From NCBI RefSeq assembly GCF_900105345.1, contig NZ_FNSN01000003.1, forward strand, positions 1,612,001 to 1,676,000: a stretch of DNA of 64,000 nucleotides. Reading direction: 5' to 3'. A model generated the notes under the pieces. The model was given only the letters and a program-made list of their open reading frames with translations. It made no database searches and was not told where the DNA came from. How positions within the stretch are numbered: position 1 is the first letter of the stretch; the number at the start of each line of letters is the position of its first letter. Below are positions 27,949-37,126 of this stretch, in pieces. Source of the DNA: Arthrobacter woluwensis. Lineage in GTDB: Bacteria; Actinomycetota; Actinomycetes; Actinomycetales; Micrococcaceae. Made by a program: the position numbers and the translations under genes.

Positions 27949-28757
27949 CCATTGAACCGGAATCCCGGAAGAACCGCCGCGCCGAAGAGCGCCCCGCCCC
28001 GACCCAGGACGAGGAGAACACCGTGAGCGTGGAGCAGTCCGCCGTGGACGGCGCCGAACTCCAGACCCGTGCGAACACCATCATCAAGGTGGCCGACCAC
28101 GAGACCCCGTTGCGCCTCGAGGATGTCACCATCCGCTACGGCGGGGAACGCAACGGCGCCGAGCGCGTCACCGTGGTCGAAGGGTTCAACATGGACCTCG
28201 ACGCCGGTGAGATGCACTGCGTCGCGGGCCGCTCCGGTTCCGGCAAGACGTCCATCCTGACCGTGAGCGCCGGCCTGACGCTGCCCACGAGCGGCCGTGT
28301 CTTCTGGGAGGACGCCCCGCTCGACGCCATGAACGACGACGAGGTGGCCGACCGCCGTCGCGCGCTCATCGGCTACGTGGACCAGGGCGGCGCCCTCATC
28401 GAGGGCATGAGCGCCCTGGAGAACGTGCTGCTGCCCGCCGTCCCGGACGGCGAGGTGGAACAGCGCACCGAGATGGCCAAGGACCTGCTGGAGCTGGTGG
28501 GCCTCGGCAAGCGCATCAAGCACCGCCCGGCCCAGCTGTCCGGCGGTGAGCGTCAGCGTGTGGCGATCGCCCGCGCGCTGATCCTCGGCACCCGCGTCCT
28601 GGTGGTCGACGAACCGACCGCCAGCCTGGACCGTGCCGCGGCCAACAAGATCATCGGCATCCTCAAGGACACCACCAAGGACGGCATCTCGGTCCTGGTC
28701 GCCTCGCACGACCACGAGCTCATCCGCGTGTCCGACTCGATGACCGAACTGAACTGA
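27945..28757 (+). CDS. ABC transporter ATP-binding protein of the FtsX-type system
   Basis: A 270-aa nucleotide-binding subunit. A charged, likely disordered stretch of about 50 residues precedes the domain. Seen: Walker A GRSGSGKT (residues 95-102), a Q-loop region [20 protein letters not shown], signature [15 protein letters not shown] and Walker [14 protein letters not shown] with the switch histidine in ASHDHEL. It is closest to the LolD/MacB/FtsE branch that partners FtsX permeases. The ATG overlaps the permease stop by 4 bp, and metG follows 43 bp downstream on the same strand. Confidence 0.92.
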   Translation: MTIEPESRKNRRAEERPAPTQDEENTVSVEQSAVDGAELQTRANTIIKVADHETPLRLEDVTIRYGGERNGAERVTVVEGFNMDLDAGEMHCVAGRSGSGKTSILTVSAGLTLPTSGRVFWEDAPLDAMNDDEVADRRRALIGYVDQGGALIEGMSALENVLLPAVPDGEVEQRTEMAKDLLELVGLGKRIKHRPAQLSGGERQRVAIARALILGTRVLVVDEPTASLDRAAANKIIGILKDTTKDGISVLVASHDHELIRVSDSMTELN

Positions 28758-28800
28758 TCACCGCCCAGCGCCCCGCACGCACCGCAGGAGAGAACACACC

Positions 28801-30357
28801 GTGACGCAGCAGAAGCCGTCCTACTACCTGACCACGGCCATCACGTACCCGAATGGCGTCCCGCACATCGGGCATGCCTACGAGTACATCGCCACGGACG
28901 CGATGGCCCGCTTCAAGCGGCTGGACGGCTATGACGTCATGTTCCTCACCGGGACGGACGAGCACGGCATGAAGATCGCGCAGGCCGCCGAGAAGGAGGG
29001 CATCACGCCCAAGGAGCTCGTCGACCGCAACGCCGAGATCTACAAGGCCACGCACGCGGAGCTGGGCATCAGCTACGACCGCTTCATCCGGACCACCGAC
29101 GAGGACCACTACGCGGCCAGCCAGGAGATCTGGCGCCGCATGGAGGCCAACGGCGACATCTACCTCGGCAAGTACGAGGGCTGGTACTCGGTGCGGGACG
29201 AGGCGTTCTACGGTGAGGACGAGACCGAGCTCCGCGAGGACGGCAAGCGCTACTCCAAGGCCACGGACACCGAGCTGACCTGGACCGAGGAGGAGAGCTA
29301 CTTCTTCCGGCTGTCGCAGTACCAGGAGAAGCTCCTGGCGCTCTATGAGGAGCAGCCGGAGTTCGGCTACCCGCGCGGCCGGTTCAACGAGGTCATCAGC
29401 TTCGTCAAGGGCGGCCTGGAGGATCTTTCCATCAGCCGCACGACGTTCGACTGGGGCGTCCCGGTACCGGGCGATGACAAGCACGTCATGTACGTCTGGG
29501 TGGACGCGCTGACCAACTACCTGACCGGCGTCGGGTTCCCGGATGAGTCCGGCGAGAAGTTCCAGAAGTTCTGGCCTGCGGACGTCCACGTGATCGGCAA
29601 GGACATCTCCCGCTTCCACGCGATCTTCTGGCCGGCGTTCCTCATGAGCGCCGGACTGCCGCTGCCGAAGCGCGTGATGATCCACGGCTTCCTGCACAAC
29701 AACGGCGTGAAGATGTCCAAGTCGCTGGGCAATGTCGTGGCGCCGGCGGACTTCGTCGCGCAGTACGGCCTGGACCAGGTGCGCTACTTCTTCCTGCGGG
29801 AGGTCCCGTTCGGCGCCGACGGCAGCTACAACCACGACGCGATCGTGGGCCGCATGAACGCCGATCTGGCCAACAACTTCGGCAACCTCGCGCAGCGGTC
29901 GCTGTCCATGGTGGCGAAGAACTGCGACGGCGCCGTGCCGGTCCCCGGTGACTTCACCGCCGCGGACGAGGCCATGCTCGCGCAGGCGGACGCGCTGCTC
30001 GGCACCGTGCGCGCCGAGTTCGAGGAACAGCAGTTCTCCCGGGCCCTGGAGGCCATGTGGCATGTGCTGGGGGAGTGCAACGCGTACTTCGCCGAGCAGC
30101 AGCCGTGGATTCTGCGCAAGACCGACCCGGCCCGCATGAACACCGTGCTCTACGTGACCCTGGAGGTCCTGCGTCAGGTCGCGATCCTGAGCCAGCCGGT
30201 CATGCCGGGTTCCGCCGCCAAGGTCCTGGACCTGCTCGGCCAGGAGTCCGAGGAGAGCCGCCTGTTCTCGGCACTGGGCACGCGTCTGGTGGCCGGCACG
30301 GCGCTGCCCGCCCCGGCCCCCGTCTTCCCCAAGTACGAGGAGCCCGAGGAGGCCTGA
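28801..30357 (+). CDS. metG: Methionyl-tRNA synthetase
   Basis: Charges initiator and elongator tRNA-Met. 518 aa, the short form without the C-terminal dimerisation/tRNA-binding extension. Seen: class I HIGH-type motif [17 protein letters not shown] near the N-terminus, [30 protein letters not shown], and the KMSKS loop [13 protein letters not shown] at about residue 302. The anticodon-binding part contains FNNLAQRS-like segment [13 protein letters not shown]. The GTG start is preceded by CAGGAGAG. It ends at a large bidirectional terminator. Confidence 0.96.
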   Translation: MTQQKPSYYLTTAITYPNGVPHIGHAYEYIATDAMARFKRLDGYDVMFLTGTDEHGMKIAQAAEKEGITPKELVDRNAEIYKATHAELGISYDRFIRTTDEDHYAASQEIWRRMEANGDIYLGKYEGWYSVRDEAFYGEDETELREDGKRYSKATDTELTWTEEESYFFRLSQYQEKLLALYEEQPEFGYPRGRFNEVISFVKGGLEDLSISRTTFDWGVPVPGDDKHVMYVWVDALTNYLTGVGFPDESGEKFQKFWPADVHVIGKDISRFHAIFWPAFLMSAGLPLPKRVMIHGFLHNNGVKMSKSLGNVVAPADFVAQYGLDQVRYFFLREVPFGADGSYNHDAIVGRMNADLANNFGNLAQRSLSMVAKNCDGAVPVPGDFTAADEAMLAQADALLGTVRAEFEEQQFSRALEAMWHVLGECNAYFAEQQPWILRKTDPARMNTVLYVTLEVLRQVAILSQPVMPGSAAKVLDLLGQESEESRLFSALGTRLVAGTALPAPAPVFPKYEEPEEA

Positions 30358-30388
30358 TCCTCCGTCTTCGTCCACGCGTTTCGCGAAG

Positions 30389-30435
30389 GAACAGCTGAGG
30401 CCCGGAAAACCATGTTTTCCGGGCCTCAGCTGTTC
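30389..30435. terminator. Bidirectional terminator between metG and the second ABC permease
   Basis: Two perfect 22-bp arms (30389-30410 and 30414-30435) around a CAT loop; the inner stem has AAAAC/GTTTT. It serves convergent genes on both sides. Confidence 0.85.
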
Positions 30436-30471
30436 TCTCGCGTCAGGGGCCGCCCCGACTCACGGAGCGGA

Positions 30472-33006
30472 TCAGCTCACGGCCAGTCCCTCCACGGGGG
30501 AGAGCCGTGCCGCACGCCGTGCCGGGACGATGGAAGCGAGCAGCGCCGCCACGATCGCCACCAGGAGCACTCCGGCGATGCCGAGCCACGGGGCGTCGAA
30601 CGGCACGGGACCCATCACGCCGAGGGCCGACTTCGCTCCGAGCCAGCCGAACGCGCCGCCGAGCAGCACGCCCAGGAGCGCCGAGACGCCTGCGATCAGC
30701 ACCGCTTCGAGGGCCAGCATGAGCCGGAGCTGGCGCCGTGTCAGACCGAGCGCCCGGAGGAGCGAGTTCTCACGGGTGCGTTCCAGCACGGACAGGCTCA
30801 GCGTGTTCGCCACGCCGATCAGGGCGATGAACACCGCCACCGCCAGCAGGGCCGTGACCACGAGCAGCATGACGTTGATGACCTCTTCGAACGCGGCCCG
30901 TTCCATGACCGCCCCGCTCACATAGGCCGCCGGGACGTCCAGCGTCGTGGCGATCGTGTTGACCACGCCGCGGATGTCGCTCGCCTGCACATCGGCGTTG
31001 AGCTTCACCCACAGCCGCTCGCCCGTGGTGGGGAGGGCGTTGTTGATGGTCTTGGCGTCCTCCAGGGTCATGACCGGGAGCATCTCGTCGGTCTTGGTGC
31101 GGACGGCTTCGAGGACGATCTTGCCGCGCGGACCGTTCACGGTCACCGGACCCTTGGGCCCGGTGCGGGAGACCAGGAGCGTTCCGTTCTGCGGCTGGCG
31201 GTTCTGGTCGTTGAGGACCGTGCGGGCGGCGGCCGGATCGACCGCGTAGACCGTCATCTGGGAGCCGTTGGCGCCGTCGGAGGTGTCGACGAAGTTGCCT
31301 GCGGTGACGAGCAGCGCGCTGGACGCCACGCCCTTCAGCCCGGAGACGCTCTGCGCGGAGGCCGGGGTGAACGCCTTGGAGGCGGAGCCCGGCTGACGCT
31401 CGGACGGGCCCGACGGCGAGCTGACACTGATGTCGACGGGATAGCGCTCGGCCAGCCCCTGACCCAGGGCCGCCTTCGCCGAGCCGGCGCCCACCATCAT
31501 CATGGTCACGAGCGTCACGCCGATGAGGAGGGCGGACGCCGTGGCCGAGGTGCGGGCCGGGTTGCGGACCGCGTTCAGCGCGGCCAGACGGCCGGGGACA
31601 CCGCTCGGATGGGCCAGACGACCCACGGCGCGGACGGCCCCCGGGATGAACAGTCCGGCGCAGAACAGCACGCCCAGGAAGGTCAGCAGACCGCCCGGAA
31701 GGGCCACGAACAGGCTGTTCAGCCAGGCTCCGCCCAGCAGCATCGGCAGACCGATGACCAGCAGGATGAAGCCGATCACCAGACGGACCCGGCCGCGGCG
31801 GTTGCTCAGCGAGGCGTCGTCGAGCGGGCGGAGGGCCGCCAGCGGGGCGACTCGCGTCGCGGCCCGGGCGGGCACGAGCGCCGCGATGAACGTCATGATC
31901 ACGCCGATGAGAACGCCCGCCACGAGGGCCAGCGGATCGACGGCGAGGGTGGCGAAGGCCCGCGTCGGGTCCGTCTTGGCCAGGGCGATCAGCCCGGCCA
32001 TCACGCCGACACCCACGAGTGCGCCGATCACCGAGGAGACGAAGCCCACGATCGCCGCTTCCACCAGCACGGAGGAACGGATCTGGGAGCGGGTGGCGCC
32101 GATGCAGCGGAGCAGTGCCAGTTCGCGGGTGCGCTGGGCGATGATCACCGAGAAGGTGTTGGACACCACGAGGGCGGAGACGAACAGGGCGATCACGGCG
32201 AAGGCGAGCAGCACGACGGTCAGCTGATCCTGGCCGTCCGTGAACTGCTGGACCTGCGCGACGGCGGCCTCCTCCGGGGTGCGGATGGCGGACGCCACGG
32301 GGCCGGAGGCGAGGGCCTTCGCGGCCTCCTGCTTCACGTGACCGACGTCGGCGCCGGCGGCGAGGCGGAGCTGGATCAGGGAGACCTTGTCCTCACCGCC
32401 CGAGAGCTGGGAGACCACGGAGGCAGGTGCCAGAAGCTGCGCGAAGCTGCCTCGCAGCGGATCCGAGCTCGGCTCCAGGATGCCGGAGATCTTGAGCGCG
32501 ATCTGCCCCGGTTTGGGGGAGCCCGCGCTCTCCTCGGCGCCACCGCCCGGCTGGAGTTTCAGCACGGACCCGACGCTGAGCCGGAACTGTTCGGCCGTGC
32601 TGGCGTCGATGGCCACTTCGCCGGTGGAGCCCGGCAGATGACCCGAGCGTGTCTTGGCGGATTCCAGCTCGGCGGGGGCGGAATTCCGGACCATGCCCAG
32701 GAAGGAGGCGTTGTGGCCGTCCACCAGCGCGATGGCGTCGGCCTGGCCGTAGACGGATTCCACGCCCGGCACCTTGGAGAGGGTCGTGACGTCGCCCGGC
32801 GTGAAGTTCTCGGTGCTCTTCAACGGGGCCACTACGAGGCCGGCCCGGTGATAGCTTTCGCCGAGGCTTGCGGCCAGGGAGGCCTTGGTGCTGGAGGAGA
32901 CCAGGAGGGTGCTGACCAGGAAGGCCACCGCGAGCATGATGGCCAGGCCCACGGCGATGAAGCGCCTCCCGTGGGTGCGCAATTGAGAGAGTGCGACGCG
33001 CAGCAT
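30472..33006 (-). CDS. FtsX-family ABC transporter permease (two FtsX repeats)
   Basis: An 844-aa protein with about ten helices. N-terminal helix (RFIAVGLAIMLAVAFLVSTLL), a MacB-type outside domain (to about residue 250), a first FtsX unit containing LALLRCIGATRSQIRSSVLVE, a central helix pair, and a second FtsX unit with ENSLLRALGLTRRQLRLMLALE near the C-terminus. This is the large Actinobacterial antimicrobial-peptide/lipid-export-like architecture. Its ATG overlaps the stop of the ATPase gene by one base. It is the last gene of a unit read from the histidine kinase side and probably exports or senses an envelope-active compound; that role is inference. Confidence 0.9.
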   Translation of the reverse strand: MLRVALSQLRTHGRRFIAVGLAIMLAVAFLVSTLLVSSSTKASLAASLGESYHRAGLVVAPLKSTENFTPGDVTTLSKVPGVESVYGQADAIALVDGHNASFLGMVRNSAPAELESAKTRSGHLPGSTGEVAIDASTAEQFRLSVGSVLKLQPGGGAEESAGSPKPGQIALKISGILEPSSDPLRGSFAQLLAPASVVSQLSGGEDKVSLIQLRLAAGADVGHVKQEAAKALASGPVASAIRTPEEAAVAQVQQFTDGQDQLTVVLLAFAVIALFVSALVVSNTFSVIIAQRTRELALLRCIGATRSQIRSSVLVEAAIVGFVSSVIGALVGVGVMAGLIALAKTDPTRAFATLAVDPLALVAGVLIGVIMTFIAALVPARAATRVAPLAALRPLDDASLSNRRGRVRLVIGFILLVIGLPMLLGGAWLNSLFVALPGGLLTFLGVLFCAGLFIPGAVRAVGRLAHPSGVPGRLAALNAVRNPARTSATASALLIGVTLVTMMMVGAGSAKAALGQGLAERYPVDISVSSPSGPSERQPGSASKAFTPASAQSVSGLKGVASSALLVTAGNFVDTSDGANGSQMTVYAVDPAAARTVLNDQNRQPQNGTLLVSRTGPKGPVTVNGPRGKIVLEAVRTKTDEMLPVMTLEDAKTINNALPTTGERLWVKLNADVQASDIRGVVNTIATTLDVPAAYVSGAVMERAAFEEVINVMLLVVTALLAVAVFIALIGVANTLSLSVLERTRENSLLRALGLTRRQLRLMLALEAVLIAGVSALLGVLLGGAFGWLGAKSALGVMGPVPFDAPWLGIAGVLLVAIVAALLASIVPARRAARLSPVEGLAVS

Positions 33007-33782
33007 CAGGCCCCCAGCTCGCTCATGGCGGCGAGAACCGACTCGGCCGTGGGCTGCTCGATCTGGCCGACCACCTGGCCGTCGCTCATGAGGATCACGC
33101 GGTCGGCGTAGCTCGCGGCGACCGGGTCGTGGGTGACCATGATGATGGTCTGCCCCAGTTCCTTGCTGCTGCGGCGGAGCAGGGAGAGGACCTCCGCGCC
33201 GGAGCGGGAGTCCAGGTTGCCGGTGGGCTCATCGCCGAACAGCACGTGCGGCCGGGTGAGCAGGGCGCGTGCGACGGCGACGCGCTGCTGCTGCCCGCCA
33301 CTGAGCTCGTGCGGGCGGTGCTTGAGCCGGTCCTTCAGGCCGAGGACGTCCACGATGAAGTCGAACCACTCGAGGTCGGCCTTGCCGCCCGCGAGTTCGA
33401 TGGGGAGCAGGATGTTCTGCTCCGCCGTGAGAGTGGGCACGAGGTTGAAGGCCTGGAAGACGAAGCCGACGTTCTCACGCCGCAGGGTCGTGAGCTGGGT
33501 GTCGTTCAGACCGGTGATCTCGGTGTCGCCGAGGTGGATGTGGCCGGAGTCGGCGGTGTCCAGGCCGGCGAGAAGGTGCATCAGGGTGGACTTGCCGGAG
33601 CCGGACGGCCCCATGATGGCGGTGAAGCGGCCCTTGGCGAAGTCGATGCTGACGTCCCGCAGGGCGGCCACGGCGGTTTCACCCTTGCCGTAGTTCTTCA
33701 CGAGATGCTGGGCGCTGACGGCCAGTTGCGAGGTCCCGGAGGGCGAACCGGGCGAAGGGAATTGGTGCGTTGTCGTGGTCAT
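33006..33782 (-). CDS. ABC transporter ATP-binding protein, MacB/LolD type
   Basis: A 258-aa nucleotide-binding subunit. Seen: Walker A GPSGSGKST (residues 58-66), FVFQAFNLVPTLTAEQNILLP at the Q-loop (quoted as the family hallmark), signature LSGGQQQRVAVARAL, Walker B HVLFGDEPTGNLD and the switch MVTHDPVAASYADRV. These are typical of exporters with FtsX permeases. It precedes the 844-aa permease with a 1-bp overlap and lies 113 bp after the response-regulator gene, consistent with two-component control of the transporter. Confidence 0.94.
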   Translation of the reverse strand: MTTTTHQFPSPGSPSGTSQLAVSAQHLVKNYGKGETAVAALRDVSIDFAKGRFTAIMGPSGSGKSTLMHLLAGLDTADSGHIHLGDTEITGLNDTQLTTLRRENVGFVFQAFNLVPTLTAEQNILLPIELAGGKADLEWFDFIVDVLGLKDRLKHRPHELSGGQQQRVAVARALLTRPHVLFGDEPTGNLDSRSGAEVLSLLRRSSKELGQTIIMVTHDPVAASYADRVILMSDGQVVGQIEQPTAESVLAAMSELGA

Positions 33783-33895
33783 GCTTCCACGCTATGGCGC
33801 GGCACGGGCCCGGCGGATCGGGCCGTGGTCTGCCTTTCGGAGACGGTGGGCTCATACCGGGGGATGAGGCCGGGGCTGGAAGCCTCCGCCCAGGG

Positions 33896-34609
33896 TCAGC
33901 CGACGCCCGGGGTGACCACTCCGGCCTCGTACGCCATGACGACGAGCTGCACCCGGTCGCGGGCCTGCATCTTGGCCAGCACGTGACCCACGTGAGTCTT
34001 GACCGTGGCTTCGGAGACGAACAGCCGGGCGGCGATCTCCGGGTTGGAGTCACCGGCTGCGATCATCTCGAAGACCTCCCGCTCGCGCGGCGTGAGGGAG
34101 TCGAGCTCCTCCTGATGGTTGCCACGGGCCTGGGGGCTGTTGCGGAGCATGGGCGCCACATGGTCCAGAAGCCTGCGGGTGGTGGAGGGGGCGATCACGG
34201 CGTCGCCGCGGTGCACGGTGCGGATGGCCTCCAGAAGTTCTTCCGGGGGCGCGTCCTTGAGGAGGAAGCCGCTGGCGCCGGCCTGGATGGCTTCGAGCGC
34301 GTACTCGTCGAGGTCGAAGGTGGTCAGCACCACGACCTTGAGGCCGGCGCGCTGCGAGCCGGGGTTCTGGCGCGACGAGTCGTCCAAGAGGCGTCGGGTG
34401 GCTTCGATTCCGTCCATCCCGGGCATGCGCACGTCCATGAGCACCACATCGGCGGTCGTGGCGGCGAGGTTCTGGAGGGCTTCGAGGCCGTTGGACGCCT
34501 CGGCCACCACCGTCAGATCCGGCTGGGAGTTGATGAGCATGCTGAAGCCCGAGCGGACCAGTTGCTGATCGTCCACCAGGGCGACGCGGATGGGGGTGGG
34601 TTCCTGCAT
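33896..34609 (-). CDS. NarL/LuxR-family response regulator
   Basis: A 237-aa DNA-binding regulator. Receiver domain residues 8-130: acidic pair VDDQQLVRSG, phospho-acceptor Asp59 in VVLMDVRMPGMDGIEA, and conserved Thr/Lys in VVLTTFDLDEY and GFLLKDAPPEEL. LuxR helix-turn-helix at about residues 172-230: LTPREREVFEMIAAGDSN, then ARLFVSEATVKTHVGHVLAK. The start MQEPTP is chosen because it lies 2 nt after the kinase stop; a longer frame would run antisense-like Arg-rich sequence into the kinase. The likely target is the downstream ABC operon and itself. Confidence 0.95.
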   Translation of the reverse strand: MQEPTPIRVALVDDQQLVRSGFSMLINSQPDLTVVAEASNGLEALQNLAATTADVVLMDVRMPGMDGIEATRRLLDDSSRQNPGSQRAGLKVVVLTTFDLDEYALEAIQAGASGFLLKDAPPEELLEAIRTVHRGDAVIAPSTTRRLLDHVAPMLRNSPQARGNHQEELDSLTPREREVFEMIAAGDSNPEIAARLFVSEATVKTHVGHVLAKMQARDRVQLVVMAYEAGVVTPGVG

Positions 34610-34611
34610 GC

Positions 34612-35838
34612 TCAGGCCTCCGAGTAGGGGATCAGTGCTTCCACGGTGAATCCTCCGCCGGGGGCGGGTCCTGCCGTGACCTTTCCATCGTAGAGCGCCA
34701 CGCGCTCGGCCATCCCGCGCAGCCCGTTGCCGCCCCCGGCCGACGGCGGATCGGCGGCGGCGCCGCGTCCGTCGTCCTTGATCGTGAGATGCAGCCCCTT
34801 GGCGCTCCACCGCAGCGTGGCGTTCACCGAGGCGGCCGGTCCGGCGTGCTTGAGGCAGTTGGTCAGCGCCTCCTGCACGAGCCGGTAGGCGGTCAGCCCG
34901 GCCCCGGCGGGCAGCGTCGAGCGCGGCGCGCCCTCCTCCTGGAGCGCGACGGCGAGCCCGCTGGCCCGCATGTCCGTCACGAGATGGGGGATGTCCTCGA
35001 GCCCGGGCTGGGGACGGTATTCCGTGTCCTCTTCCTGTCGGAGCACTCCGAGGAGCCGTCGCATCTCAGCCAGCGAGGCGCGGCCGGTCTGAGCGATCGT
35101 CTCCAGGACCTTGCGTCCCATCTCCGGATCCGCGACCGCCGCGTACCGGCCGCCGTCGGCCTGGGTGATGATCACGGACAGTGAGTGAGCCACGATGTCG
35201 TGCATCTCCCGGGCGATGTGCGCCCGTTCGTCTGCGGCGGCCAGGGCACGTTCCTGCTGGTTTTCGATCTCCAGCCGCCGCGCCCGGTCCTCCAGAGCCT
35301 GGATCCTGATGCGTCGTGCCCGGGTGAGGGCGCCGAGGGTCCAGCAGAAGAGGACGACGAGCCACAGGGTGACGGCCGCCATCGCGACGCCGAAGATCTC
35401 GCCCCGGGAGAAGTCGTTCACGTTCTGCGCGAGGATCTTGGCGGGGAGCAGGACACCGCCGAGGAGACCGAGGATCAGGGCGAAGCGGCCGTCCCAGCGC
35501 CGGCCGTACGCCGCAGCGGCGTAGATGATGAAGGGAACGGCGAGGATGCCGCCGGCCAGGTCGTACTCGATCCCGAGGCTCGCGAGGCAGAGCACCGCGA
35601 GGGACCACATGGCGATCCGTGGGCGCGTCCGGCGCCAGGCCAGGGTCGCGAGCATGGGGAGGCTCAGAATGGCGCCCCAGATCCTGCTCGTGTACATCGG
35701 ATCGCCGGGGTCCGGGGAGGTGACCATCGACAGCAGGTAGATGGACTCGACCCCGAGGATGACGAGGACCGCCACGATCACGTCCACGACGAAGTGGTGC
35801 CGGTGGGTCCAATGGGTGATGCGCTGCCAGAATTCCAT
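34612..35838 (-). CDS. Sensor histidine kinase (HisKA_3 type)
   Basis: A 408-aa membrane kinase. Five or six N-terminal helices (residues about 17-170) lack a large outside sensor loop, resembling the intramembrane-sensing DesK/LiaS group. Then comes a coiled region with ALEDRARRLEIENQQERA, the phospho-acceptor His in AREMHDIVAHSLSVIITQ (about residue 221), and the ATPase segment DDGRGAAADPP and GNGLRGMAERVALY. Together with the response regulator and the MacB-type ABC genes downstream, this resembles envelope-stress modules such as LiaRS or VraSR; ligand unknown. Its start is 140 bp from divergent leuB. Confidence 0.94.
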   Translation of the reverse strand: MEFWQRITHWTHRHHFVVDVIVAVLVILGVESIYLLSMVTSPDPGDPMYTSRIWGAILSLPMLATLAWRRTRPRIAMWSLAVLCLASLGIEYDLAGGILAVPFIIYAAAAYGRRWDGRFALILGLLGGVLLPAKILAQNVNDFSRGEIFGVAMAAVTLWLVVLFCWTLGALTRARRIRIQALEDRARRLEIENQQERALAAADERAHIAREMHDIVAHSLSVIITQADGGRYAAVADPEMGRKVLETIAQTGRASLAEMRRLLGVLRQEEDTEYRPQPGLEDIPHLVTDMRASGLAVALQEEGAPRSTLPAGAGLTAYRLVQEALTNCLKHAGPAASVNATLRWSAKGLHLTIKDDGRGAAADPPSAGGGNGLRGMAERVALYDGKVTAGPAPGGGFTVEALIPYSEA

Positions 35839-35942
35839 CGTTCCCGACCTTATGCCACCATCCCGGCGCGGGTCCTCAACCCTGGGTCGGAAATGAGGGC
35901 ACGGCGGCTCCTTCAGGAGCGCGGTCCACGATGTGAGATGCG

Positions 35943-35978
35943 TTGACCATATTCTGGATGCTCTGGCACTGTGGAAGC
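35943..35978 (+). promoter_or_regulatory. Candidate leaderless promoter of leuB
   Basis: TTGACC (35943-35948), 18 bp, then CACTGT (35967-35972), six bases before the leuB ATG. The spacing matches the promoter in front of the ilv leader. No proper ribosome site precedes leuB. Confidence 0.5.
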
Positions 35979-37040
35979 ATGAGCACGAGCACCATTGATC
36001 TGGCAGTCATCCCCGGCGACGGCATCGGACCCGAAGTCACCGCTGAGGCGCTCGCCGTGCTCACCGCCGCCGTCGAACGTGACGGCGTTCAGGTCTCGCC
36101 CACGCACTATGCGCTGGGCGCCCAGCACTGGCTCGAGACCGGCGAGACCCTGCCGGAATCCGTGCTGGAGGACCTCAGGACCCGGGACGCGATCCTGTTC
36201 GGAGCCATCGGCGCCGCGCCGGGCGACACCCGCATCCCGTCCGGACTGATCGAGCGCGAGCTCCTGCTCAAGCTGCGCTTCTCCCTGGACCACTACGTGA
36301 ACCTGCGGCCCTCCCGCCTGTACGGCACGGTGGGCAGCCCCCTGGCGAACCCGGGGGAGATCGACTTCGTCGTGGTCCGTGAAGGCACCGAGGGCCCGTA
36401 CGTGGGCAACGGCGGCTCCCTCCGCACGGGAACCCCGCAGGAGGTGGCCACCGAGGTCTCGCTCAACACGGCCTACGGCGTCGAGCGCGTGGTCCGGGAC
36501 GCCTTCCGGCGTGCCAGCCAGCGCCCTCGCAAGAAGGTCACCCTGGTGCACAAGCACAACGTCCTGGTGTTCGCCGGGCACTTGTGGAAGCGCACCGTGG
36601 AGGCTGTCGCCCAGGAATTCCCTGAGGTCAGCCACGATTACCTGCACATCGACGCGGCCACCATCTTCCTGGTGACCGATCCCAGCCGCTTCGATGTGAT
36701 CGTCACGGACAACCTCTTCGGTGACATCCTCACCGACCTCGCCGCTGCCGTCACGGGTGGCATCGGCCTGGCGGCGTCCGGGAACATCAACATGGACCGC
36801 ACCGCACCGTCCATGTTCGAACCCGTGCACGGCTCGGCGCCCGACATCGCCGGCCAGCAGAAGGCGGACCCCACGGCGGCCATCCTCTCCGCCGCGCTCC
36901 TGCTCGATCATCTGGGCCACCACGAGGCGGCCCGGCGCATTGAGACGGCCGTGGCGGCCGACGTCGAGTCCCGCACGGGTGCCCCGCGCACCACGAGCGA
37001 GATCGGCGCAGCCATCACCGAAGCCGTCCGCAAAGCGTAA
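35979..37040 (+). CDS. leuB: 3-isopropylmalate dehydrogenase
   Basis: NAD-dependent oxidative decarboxylation of 3-isopropylmalate in leucine synthesis. 353 aa. Seen: N-terminal [39 protein letters not shown] with the substrate arginines, [13 protein letters not shown], and the metal/NAD signature [18 protein letters not shown], plus [13 protein letters not shown] near the C-terminus. The ATG at 35979 is favoured by promoter spacing and the conserved N-terminus; upstream in-frame codons would be poorly conserved. It is followed 86 bp later by ilvE, with a small hairpin between. Confidence 0.96.
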   Translation: MSTSTIDLAVIPGDGIGPEVTAEALAVLTAAVERDGVQVSPTHYALGAQHWLETGETLPESVLEDLRTRDAILFGAIGAAPGDTRIPSGLIERELLLKLRFSLDHYVNLRPSRLYGTVGSPLANPGEIDFVVVREGTEGPYVGNGGSLRTGTPQEVATEVSLNTAYGVERVVRDAFRRASQRPRKKVTLVHKHNVLVFAGHLWKRTVEAVAQEFPEVSHDYLHIDAATIFLVTDPSRFDVIVTDNLFGDILTDLAAAVTGGIGLAASGNINMDRTAPSMFEPVHGSAPDIAGQQKADPTAAILSAALLLDHLGHHEAARRIETAVAADVESRTGAPRTTSEIGAAITEAVRKA

Positions 37041-37126
37041 GCTTGGCAAGGACAACTCACCAGCCGCAGGCGGCGTCCCCTCAGCGATGAGCAGGCGCCG
37101 CTTCAGCGGCACTTTTTGGAGGAATC

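Noticed and set aside
28758-28800. Riboswitch or T-box before metG
   Set aside because: The gap is only 43 bp, too short for such an element.
30412-33111. About 900-codon plus-strand frame opposite the FtsX permease
   Set aside because: Low-complexity Gly/His/Arg/Gln antisense shadow; the minus-strand permease has clear membrane helices and a matched ATPase.
34610-34810. Longer N-terminus for the response regulator
   Set aside because: The extension is Arg-rich sequence opposite or inside the kinase 3' end; the MQEPTP start fits the family and the 2-nt spacing.
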